Source of the DNA: Chara braunii
Lineage: Eukaryota > Streptophyta > Charophyceae > Charales > Characeae
DNA length: 57,726 nt
Reading direction: 5' to 3'
Assembly (NCBI GenBank): GCA_003427395.1
Contig: BFEA01000460.1
Location: 32,139-89,864, forward strand
Part shown: positions 42,166 to 51,060 of the stretch, piece by piece
How positions within the stretch are numbered: position 1 is the first letter of the stretch
How the letters are laid out: every line of letters starts with the position of its first letter
Position numbers and translations under genes: made by a program
Notes under the pieces: generated by a model
The model's database searches: none
Seen by the model: the letters and a program-made list of their open reading frames with translations, nothing else
What the model was told of the DNA's origin: nothing

Positions 42166-42345
42166 GCCGCACCTGCGCTATACCAATGAATCCAAGGAGT
42201 TGCTTGCCTGGGTCGAATGGCCCGGGTAACCTTCTAAGGTTCATCGTGCTGAGGATAAATTATTGTAATTATCAATCTTGAACGGGAAATCCCCAGTAAG
42301 CGCGAGTCATCAACTCGCGCTGATTACGACCCTGCCTTTTGTAAA
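42164..42345 (+). pseudogene. 18S rRNA 3'-region fragment (copy 1)
   Basis: GGGCCGCACCTGCGCTATAC through GGCCCGGGTAACCTT, TCATCGTGCTGAGGATA, AGTAAGCGCGAGTCATCAA and GATTACGACCCTGCC match the 3' part of eukaryotic 18S rRNA in order. Several bases differ from strongly conserved positions. Left of it the sequence is unrelated to rDNA (a GA run then GTTACGTAC). Confidence 0.88.
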
Positions 42346-42450
42346 NNNNNNNNNNNNNNNNNNNNNNNNNNNNNNNNNNNNNNNNNNNNNNNNNNNNNNN
42401 NNNNNNNNNNNNNNNNNNNNNNNNNNNNNNNNNNNNNNNNNNNNNNNNNN
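42346..42450. other. Assembly gap, 105 N
   Basis: Flanked on both sides by the same 95 bases (42251-42345 and 42451-42545), so the true distance may be zero or negative. Confidence 1.
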
Positions 42451-42660
42451 GAGGATAAATTATTGTAATTATCAATCTTGAACGGGAAATCCCCAGTAAG
42501 CGCGAGTCATCAACTCGCGCTGATTACGACCCTGCCTTTTGTAAACACCGTCTGTCGCTCCTATCGATCGAATGGCCCGATGAAGAGTCTGGATCGCGGT
42601 GATGCTGACGGTAGCCGCCAAGGATGCAATGAGAAGTTCATTAGACCTTACCATTCAGAG
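42451..42660 (+). pseudogene. 18S rRNA 3'-terminal fragment
   Basis: The first 95 bases repeat 42251-42345; then CACCGTCTGTCGCTCCTATC, GAATGGCCCGATGAAG, GGATCGCGGTGATG, and a diverged 3' end (TTAGACCTTACCATTCAGAG). The normally invariant ACACACCGCCCGTC reads AAACACCGTCTGTC, so a functional rRNA is unlikely. Similarity stops about 30-40 bases before the normal 18S 3' end. The plant-type CGCTCCTA distinguishes it from fungal CGCTACTA. Confidence 0.88.
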
Positions 42661-43010
42661 TGAGATGAAGTGAGCTGCACGCACGGGCCCTGGCAGGTGA
42701 TCACGAGTGCAATCTGCGAGGTGAACGTGGATATGGAGGATGAAATGGTAGCACGGCCATGCGAAGACAGAGGGGATGATCGCGCGAAGAAAAAGGAGAT
42801 GGTCGCGCGAAGGAAAGAAGGTGGAACGAGCGGGACAGAAGAAGACGGAAGGAAGATGAGAAGAAGAAGAAGAAGAAAGAAAAGAAAAAGAAGAAGAAGG
42901 AGAAGAAAAAGAAGAAGAAGGAAAAGAAGAAGAAGGAGAAGAAGGAGGAGAAGGGAGGAGAGATACGTACCGCCTCAGTCGATGATGGCGACGTTCTCGG
43001 CATGGGTTTA
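42661..43010. repeat. Purine-rich (GAA)n-type block
   Basis: Long runs of AGAAGAAGAAG variants at 42835-42960. On the minus strand the block is a pyrimidine tract that begins right after CTGAGGCG|GTACGTATC (donor-like at 42970). No credible ORF. Confidence 0.7.
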
Positions 43011-43478
43011 GGACCTTGTACTTGAGTACACGCGACTCTCTGCACACGCTTTGGGTGGCCCCAGGTTGTGAGGTGGCATTGAACTATGATGACGAGTGAT
43101 GAACTGCGGCTGACCTCGCTCGACTTCCCTCGATCGGATTATCGAAATCATGGAAATATACACTGCCGCTCTCGATTGACTGTTTGTATATGTGTGTATG
43201 TGTGTCCGATCGCGCGGCCGATCCCAAGCTACTCCATTGAGAAGATGAATGAAATCGAGAGGATCGGCCGCTATAACGAGAAAATCTATACTTTTACTAC
43301 GTGTGTGTGTGTGCATGTACGTATATGTGTATGTGTGAGTGTGTGAGAGAGAGAGATGACGGGCAAGTCTTGGATCTCGCGGCGGACTTCATTTTATTTC
43401 CTTCGATAGGACGAGCAAAATCGCAAAGATTTACTGCTACTTCCATGATAGGAAGAGCGAAATCATATAAATCTACAA

Positions 43479-43510
<32 letters not shown>

Positions 43511-43614
43511 CACTACCACCATTGTTTGATTGGTTACACGTGTCTGTGTGTATACGTATTCGTGTGTGGGTGAGAGTGGGTCCGTTAGACATGTGTATGT
43601 CTGTGTAAAAGAGA

Positions 43615-43676
<62 letters not shown>

Positions 43677-43940
43677 ATGGGTACACGCTGCATCTGTGTG
43701 TTGGGGACCGAGGGTGTGAGTGATATGGGGGACATATCTGGTGCTTGAGGCGAACGGCATTGGCCGAGATCTGCTCGAACTTCGGGGAGCTGTTGACGTC
43801 ATCAGCGGCATTGTAGATAGGCTTGATAGGATCTGCCATTTGTAATCTGGGCGTCGACCACCAGATAGGATATCAACTTTTGTTCTTCGTTGATGATGAT
43901 GACGAGACTATTTCAGTATTGTCAATTATGAGTTTTTTGT
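43011..43940. repeat. Microsatellite-rich stretch
   Basis: GT-rich patches at 43180-43205 and 43300-43345, a TA run (43483-43510) and a GA run (43618-43667) separated by short unique DNA. Nothing coding supported. Confidence 0.7.
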
Positions 43941-44625
43941 ATGCTCTTATGTGGTGGGACTCGTGATGCAATTCTGCTTTGGTTCGAGGTGACAATTATC
44001 TGGTTTCATGTGTATGAAGCTGCTTGTTTTCTGAAGTTCATTATCGCTCATTTTCCTTGTGTTGTTATTATTTTTATTATTATTATTATTATTATTATGA
44101 TTATATTATTGTTATTATTATTATTATTATTATTATTTTGCTATTACTTCTACTATTATTATTGTGTTCCGATCCTAGCTGTAATGTGTAGGGGTTGGCG
44201 TGTTAGAGGGGGTAGACCCGCGATCCGTGGTCTTCAGTGAAGAAGGCGAAAGTGGGGTTGTCAAGGTCTGATTGAGGGTGATTAGACACGTACCTGGTAT
44301 TGCCGATGGTCTACAATGAGCGACATTTTCAGGTACTTTGTTGGCTGCTAACGTCAACAGTTGCATTGTCAATTAGTAAGCAGATGGTAGCTGTGTAGGG
44401 AGTAGGCTGGGCGAGTAGGGAGATAGAGCCCAGACACTCATAATGGTGGTGGCGAGGACAAACTCTCATTGACATTGGTTTTATCCTTCATTGGTGTTAT
44501 ATTGGTGAATCTCTGCTTTCTGGACACTGTGATGCTATCTGGCCTTCAATGTGATTGTGCATTCTGGACAATGTCATCTTGATATTGCTCATTTCCTTAC
44601 AGTAATGTTATTATCATTAGTAGTG

Positions 44626-44682
<57 letters not shown>

Positions 44683-45467
44683 TTCCTCGGTACTGGGCAT
44701 GCATGCGAAGAGATGACAATCGCATTGTCGCAGTGACACCCGCATAGAGTTCAGATATAATGAAGCCAAAAACACAAGCTCAGATCCAAGTTAGTGTTCT
44801 ACAGATATGGCGCCAGTGCGCTTGACCAGAATTCCCCCTCGAGCAACTGTATCCCAACAACGGTACACACCCTTAGAAAGAAACAGACAAACAGATAGAT
44901 AAAAGAGAGAGAGAGAGAGAGAGAAAGAGAGCCTGTTAATCGGGCGTTCTGGAGCAACGGATTACTCACCTGGTTCCATATCCGGCAACCGTTGCCAGCC
45001 GAGGGCCGACCTTCACTTCTCATTCTGCTGCAGTCCAGACATCTTCACTGGTGAGTACCAGAGGCATCAGAGAAAGAGACAGGGAGAGAGACGGAGGGAG
45101 AGATAATAGAAAGAATTAGGGTGATGAGATACGTACCTGGTACATATGAGAGGCCGACTACGGTGTTAACAGTCATATGCATTGGTCTTCAAGAGTTGAG
45201 ATGAGCCTGTCGAGCGAACATAGCTGTAGGTAGGATAGTCAGGTAGAGTTGACTGGGCGCCAGGTACCGGGCAAGGAGCAGCGACTCTGGATGCTGTGTT
45301 GGTGCGGCCTACGGGCTTGGGCATTAGCTCAATACTTCATTGTATTGCTTTTTATGGATGGTTTTCTCTGTGCATTTGTACTCTCTACTTGGGATGCTAC
45401 TACTTGCTCAGCTGTGTGATTTCGCAACTTGGGTTTTTGTATATTGCTCACACTCGTATTCTTTATA

Positions 45468-45504
<37 letters not shown>

Positions 45505-45520
45505 GTAATAAACTTAGAAT
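43941..45520. repeat. Three repeat modules carrying (ATT)n tracts
   Basis: A flank of the form ATTGCTCATTTTCCTT precedes ATT runs at 44067-44160, 44625-44681 and 45466-45504; a fourth is at 47495. Donor-like CCAG|GTACGT sites on the minus strand lie at 44293 and 45136. No gene supported. Confidence 0.6.
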
Positions 45521-45639
45521 GCAAGATACTTGTCAGACGTCGTAGTACAAGTAGGCTCATATCTGCACATTGTCTCCGGTAACGGTAAAAGTGATATCTG
45601 ATACAACATCTCGCTATCCGTAGACGGAGAGAGTGAAGG

Positions 45640-45950
45640 GGGAGTAGACAGCGTGGCTGATGCCACGTCAGTAGTAGACCGGCGGCAGTGCCACAGCAGC
45701 AGACACGAGTGGCCTGCGCCGCATTAGCATGTAGACAACGTGGCCAACGCCGCGTCAAAAGGAGACAGGCGACAGTGCCACTACAGCAGAGATGGATGGC
45801 CGGTGCTACATCAGAAGTAAAGATAGGTGGCATGAGCCACATCAACAACATAAGCAGGTAACTGCACCACGGCAGCAATGTAAACAAGTGGCATACGCCA
45901 CATCAGCAAACGTAGACAGGTGGCATGCGCTACATCAGTAATGTCTGGCG
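45640..45950 (+). repeat. Minisatellite of short GTGGC-GCCAC hairpins
   Basis: Copies such as GTGGCTGATGCCAC, GTGGCATGAGCCAC, GTGGCATACGCCAC and GTGGCCAACGCCGC, each followed by a form of ATCAGCA, every 31-58 bases, interleaved with a CAGTGCCACAGCAGCA form. Confidence 0.75.
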
Positions 45951-46139
45951 CTCAAGAGAGACAACGCCAGCCTGCTACCACAGTCTCGCGTCATCTGCAT
46001 AGCCAGCGTCAAGCCGGCGAGAAGACAACATAGCAAGACTGGTCTCAGGTCCCCTACCCACAGTCATACAATTGACTCACTGTTAAGGGCCTGGACTGTA
46101 TAGAGTGCGACTTCCGCTTGGTTCTAATAATTGTCTGGG

Positions 46140-46700
46140 TACCTGCATACAAACAGACAGAGGGACCAACAGAGAGACAGGCACGGACGAACAAACAGAC
46201 AAATAGACACCGACAAACGAACTGACAAGGGCAGAAAATGGACAGACATATGCAGACACACAGACGGACGTAAACCGGCAGACGAACAGACAAACAGACA
46301 AGGACTGATACAGACAGAAAACAGATATACAAACAGATAGTCAGACGGACTGTTTTGTCATATCTCGACAGACTCTCTGTGCGTGTGCAGACCGTGTCTG
46401 CGTGCAAACTGATTGTCTGTATGAGAACAGACTGTGTGTGCGTGTACACCCCGTGTCTGCGTACGAACAGACAGTCTATGTGAAGACAGACTTCCTGCGT
46501 GTATGCAGACCGTGTCTGCATGTGAACAAACTGTCTGGGTAACGACAGACTGTGTATCTGTGTGGGAATAAACTGCGTTTGTATGTGTGCAGGCCATGTC
46601 TGCATGTGAACAGACTGTCTGTGTGTCGACAGACTCTGTGTCTGTGTGAGGATAAACGGTGTTTGTATGTGCACAGGTTGTGTGTATGTGGTCATATTCG
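46140..46700. repeat. CAGA-rich and GTCTG/CAGAC repeats
   Basis: 46140-46340 consists of ACAGACAG variants. 46360-46690 has units of about 40 bases with GTCTGCATGTGAACAGACTG, which pair within and between units. Related in style to 330-620. Confidence 0.75.
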
Positions 46701-47490
46701 CTATACAACCTCGGAACGAGTGACTGTGTCAGATTGATTCATCTGACTTTTTACAGACGCGCACACATGGACCTACTAGCATTGACCCTACCTACTAATC
46801 TTTGACACAACTCACTTCGTCTTTGGGCAATCTGCAGACCTCCGTATCAAAAGAGGCACAAACAGCGCTTCTGCACCTCTCACAGGCAGAGTGAATGAAT
46901 GATTAGACGCTGCCTCTCAAATTATACTTCTGTTGGTCGTTGTTCTGCTCCTCTCCACCGGACCCTTGGAGCACACAGTCCCACATTGTACATGCTGACT
47001 TGACAACGTGCGACTGAGACTGGGTACCGTTGACCGGACTGTACAGGACTGTCCATTTGACCACTTGCCTCCGGACTGCAGCACACGAGGGGTGATGAGC
47101 GACGGTGTTCTTCATGAAGGAGGCGCAGTGTGGGTGGATAATTGTAATGGGAGGAGTCGAGATACATATCCGACATATGTGGGAGGTCGACGTAGGTATT
47201 GAAATCATGAACATTGGTCTACGAAGGCAAAGTGAGGTTGTTGCAAGAGCGAAGGTAGGACAGGCAGGATGCGTACAGTGGACTAGACACCAGACAGTAG
47301 GAGCGACATTGAATACTGCAATGATGTGACCTGAAAGGTTAAAACACTGGCTCACGAGACCACTATATCACTCTCATTTGGATGGAATCTTAATGCATTT
47401 CAACTCTCCACTAGTTACACGACTATCTGGATTTCTGGATGATTAATTGCAACATAGTCTTCTGTGTACCGCGATTACTCATATTCCTTG
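46701..47490. other. Unassigned stretch
   Basis: No supportable gene. 47150-47240 (CATATGTGGGAGGTCGAC then CATTGGTCTACGA) is a diverged copy of 45135-45200. Confidence 0.45.
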
Positions 47491-47493
47491 CAT

Positions 47494-47536
<43 letters not shown>

Positions 47537-47540
47537 TTAC

Positions 47541-47575
<35 letters not shown>

Positions 47576-47653
47576 TTTATTATTGTTATTGTTAATGTTA
47601 TTATTATTATTATTATTATTATAATTATTATATTTTATTATTGTTATTGTTAA

Positions 47654-47717
<64 letters not shown>

Positions 47718-47720
47718 TTT
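47491..47720. repeat. (TAA)n-(TTA)n inverted microsatellite and 57-bp tandem
   Basis: A TAA run (47495-47535) is followed directly by a TTA run (47540-47572), so the DNA can fold on itself. TATTTTATTATTGTTATTG then occurs twice, 57 bases apart (47572 and 47629), and a longer TTA run ends at 47718. Confidence 0.9.
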
Positions 47721-49089
47721 AATCATTCCTTGGTTTTGACTTTGTTATTTCATTGTCGATCGTTATGATTTTTGAAAACGTAGGTCATAGGAATGACAAA
47801 CTGAGTAATGGAAAGGGGAAAGGTGAAGAGCGAAGGCCTATGTCATTCTCATCCTGTACCCCTTTGTTTTCTTTCTCTGGTGCTTTGTAGCTTGATTGAT
47901 GTATGGATATAGGGCGGGTGACAGGATAAGGCTCCAGGGTGAGGAACGTCCTATTACTCGCCTCTACGTATATACATATCTTAGATAGTTATGTTGACAG
48001 GCTGGAAGTGGGGTACCCCCGTGTGGGTCATCCCATGGTCTGTCTACGTTTAGACTAGTTAGACTAAGTAGTAGGATACTCATGTCTGAGTTATCTTACT
48101 GCTCGATCGAATCCATATAGGTTAGTAAATATGAGATTAAGATTTTTGTCGGAGTCTTCTTATTTCATACTTACATTTGATTGGACTATATTATAGTCCA
48201 CGGATAGAATTGGAGTTCACATCGCTGAACTTCGTGTAAGGCGATAGTGAGGGAGGTGTTGAGATTTTGTGACCTGTGTGTATTTGCAAGTCATTTCAAT
48301 CAAGGAGACTCGTTATGGGTCTGTACAAGACTGCATGTTGTTGCCTTATGGTAACAGGTTGGTTTACCGACTCAACCGTCACTCACCCTCTACACCCACA
48401 CTTTGCATCTACCTTTGCACTAAATGGCATTTCTGATTTTCGAGTCAGCATCTGAAGGGTCTAAGCTTGATCAAAGCGGTCCTTGAATAACTGAGTCGAA
48501 AAAAAAGAATGTCTGGCAAAAGGGTCTGAAAGCGTAAGTGTAAGGTGTATGAGAGTGAATGAATGGTCGACTCTATTAGAATTGTGGAATGTGATTGACA
48601 CTTGTTTGCAGGTCAGTAAGAAGACCAACCACGTGTTATTCACTCTACTCGCATTGCTGAACTTATGTTGAGCCTCGACTCAGATATCTCGTCGATTCGT
48701 AACCTTTGTACATTTGGTTCGAATGTTTCGACTTTACTCGTTGATGCTGAATAGATTAGGACAATTGGCAAGGCCATGAGCCTATTCTTTTATTCTGATG
48801 CATATTTGACTGGACATGAGCCTACCTTTGATCATGATGTTTGCTTGAAAGGCCAAGAGCCTATTGATTATTTTCTCTTTCGAAAGTTAAACTCCGTTCA
48901 TTCTGATGTTTGCCTCTGTTTGTGTAAAAATGTAAAAGACATATCCTTGCCTCCACAGTCTCAACTTTTGAAACGTATTTATTATGTTTGTATCACTCTG
49001 AAATAATTTTATAACATACTTAAGTTATGGGTTATGCGTAGATAGATTAAAAAATTAGTATGTGCGATATATCGTCAGTCAAATCGACC
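47721..49089 (+). other. Probable 5' part of a plus-strand LTR; otherwise unassigned
   Basis: A TGTCGGAGTC near 48148 could be the LTR start, by analogy with the TGTCGG start of the giant LTR. Two stem-variable hairpins (48011-48035, 48071-48099) belong to the series at 50100-51025. No gene seen; 48776-49006 is open but featureless. Confidence 0.4.
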
Positions 49090-49476
49090 TGAACAGTAAG
49101 TCGGTTCGGGAGATCAGCACCCCAATACCGGACACGTAAACGGCTCAGTCTTAGGTGTTCAACCGCGCGTATACCTATGCGACGACAATCGAGAAAACGC
49201 CCTCTCCCGACCTACCTCTACAAAGGCATGTAAAAGCCTTCGCGTGTGGGCCGGTAGCTCAGCGGGGATACGCCTACCAGAGGGTGGTGACAGCCCCTCG
49301 GGTAGAGGTGAGTTGTACCTCGCGACGTCCCGACGTGTCGCGGGGCGTCGTGAGAGGTATGGCCCGCGCGCACGGTCGAAGTGGTGACTCTTTGTTCTTA
49401 AAAGGTAAAATCCTGCGTAACACAACCGTGAGGTTCAACGCCCCCGTGCAGGGTGCAGGACCTGTCGCGCTCGACA
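49090..49476 (+). mobile_element. U5-side part of an LTR (plus strand)
   Basis: Diverged relative of 8654-9080 in opposite orientation. It ends CTCGACA, two bases before a PBS, so the CGACA terminus matches that of the giant element. Confidence 0.78.
49248..49322 (+). ncRNA. tRNA-like segment inside the LTR
   Basis: TAGCTCAGCGGG (49255-49266) is a good pol III A box. GAGTTGTACCTCG, about 45 bases later, is a degenerate B-box candidate. The block is conserved in the minus-strand relative (TAGCTCGGC, AGTTGTATCTCG). A tRNA-derived origin is inferred; no full cloverleaf was drawn. Confidence 0.4.
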
Positions 49477-49478
49477 GG

Positions 49479-49494
49479 TGACGCCGTTGCCGGG
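49479..49494 (+). promoter_or_regulatory. Primer-binding site, tRNA-Asp type
   Basis: TGACGCCGTTGCCGGG, one mismatch from the perfect site at 8634-8651. It marks the internal region of an element running to higher coordinates; no pol remains were recognised there. Confidence 0.8.
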
Positions 49495-50099
49495 AACCTT
49501 CGGTTACCTGTCCGGGTCCTATGCGAACGGACCTGGGTTTGGTAAATTGAAGTCCTCGCTAGACGACAACCTTTAGATAAGCTAATAAAACTTGTCACAC
49601 GTGAGTTGAATTACCATTGGACTAAACGCTAAGAATGTTATATGCAGAAGTGTGAAGTCACACCAACAATGCGAACAACTCGCATTGTTCGGGACTTCAA
49701 CTGCTTACGCACGTTCCTAATGAACGGACTAGGGTATATGATAGTTAGGAGTCTATGTCAAAGATAGAACTACTGAATGTAATGCTCTCATATAGTAGGT
49801 AGAAGTTAGGTTAACGATTTGAGGGAGGTGTCTGCATATGCTGGATCTGCTCTTTTGTTTACGTACTCGTGTCATTTATCTGTGTAGGCGCGTCTCTCAA
49901 CTTAAGTTGTTAAGAGGCTAATGACTCTAATTGACTCTCATAAATCCTTAAAGAGTCGAGGAATGATAGACGCGTGACTGACTGTTTCGTTTATTTTTAG
50001 CTAAAGTATATTGACTTAAGTAAACTTTGCTTTCGTATTACTTTCTTTACCTCTGTCTCCTTAGCCAGGTATAAGTTGTAGGGTTATGATAGACTTTTG

Positions 50100-51025
50100 T
50101 TCCTTGTGTGATGAAGGCTCCCGTGGAGTCGTCACGTTTGCTTGCATGAACTGATGGAGGTAAATGAAGGGATACTCCCGTAAGAGTTACTCTGCCATTC
50201 ACTGGGTAATGATTTGGTGAAGCATCTGTCTGACTTTGGTGTTGCTAATGAGAACATGTCGTGCGTCTTTTCTGTTACTTTACGAAACTAAATCTAAGTG
50301 GTAATCCGGTACTCCCGTGGCTTCTACGCTAGGACGACTAACATAAGCAAAAGTAATAGGAGGCTCCCATGAGGCTCTCCTAGTCACCTATCGGACTAGA
50401 CTTGGAAGAGAATTGAGTACTCCCGGGTGAGTACACGAACTCCTAAGTCTGGAACGATCTGTCCGACTTCCCGTGAGAGTCAACATACCTTTTGCTCCAT
50501 TACGATGCATAGGCAGGTAGGTGAACGGTCAGGGCAACTTAACTAAGAGTTGTTTGACTAATCTCCTACACATCGAACGGGTAGAAGGATAACTCCCGAG
50601 AGCGTTATCCTAATACTTGTTTGATTCGGGGGATCAACTAACAGGGGAATGAATAAGAAGATTATGTTTTACTCCCGGGTGAGTAACCCTACGACTTGTT
50701 TTAGTATGACTAATGGGTTGGCGTGCTTTGTTACTAACGACTTATCTATTTAACATTGGATCAGGTTATGGGAGGCTCCCGTGGGATTTTTCTATCGCTA
50801 ATCTGACTAGACTTGGGAAGGAATTTGAGTAATCCCGGGTAAGTACACTAACTCCTAAGTCTAAGTCGATCTGGCTGACTTCCGTGAGAGTCGGCATACC
50901 TCTTGCTCATTCGCAAAGAGTGGGTAAGGTAGGAGAACGGTCAAGGCGATTTAACTAAGAGTTGTTTTGACTGATCTCCTAAGCATCAAACTGGTAGTAG
51001 GATAACTCCCGTGGGGTCATCCTAA
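50100..51025 (+). repeat. Hairpin series with CTCCCGTGAG-type loops
   Basis: Stem pairs include GTACTC with GAGTAC (50417-50434), AGGATAAC with GTTATCCT (50586-50611), TTACTC with GAGTAA (50669-50686), GACT with AGTC (50465-50481, 50877-50892), and AGGATAAC with GTCATCCT (50999-51023). Loops keep a TCCCG core. Confidence 0.65.
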
Positions 51026-51060
51026 TACTTGTTTGATTTGGGGGTCAACTAACGAGAAGA
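50352..51060 (+). repeat. Direct duplication, period about 413 bp
   Basis: 50352-50643 is repeated in diverged form at 50765-51055. Shared blocks: GACTAGACTTGG, CACTAACTCCTAAGTCTA-like, TTTAACTAAGAGTTGTTT-like, AGGATAACTCCCG, TAATACTTGTTTGATT. Confidence 0.8.

Larger units (their letters stand above)
40166..42345. repeat. 2.15-kb chimeric repeat, copy 1
   Basis: Collinear with 55568-57726 at what looks like 90 percent identity or better. In order: an inverted repeat around CCTTACAAGG, a GCGCG hairpin, a GAAAA-loop hairpin (40401-40424), a 67-bp tandem pair (40588-40721), a tRNA-like unit (40918-40998), a T-rich tract (41166-41240), purine-rich blocks with minus-strand splice-donor-like sites, and an 18S rRNA 3' fragment. 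Confidence 0.9.

Noticed and set aside
42164-42660. A functional rDNA unit with introns
   Set aside because: No upstream 18S, ITS, 5.8S or 28S sequence seen, and universally conserved bases are changed.
43463-43839. Ser/Leu- and Arg/Glu-repeat frames
   Set aside because: Translation of the GA and TA runs.
44067-47717. Leu- and Ile-repeat frames
   Set aside because: Translation of ATT/TTA microsatellites.
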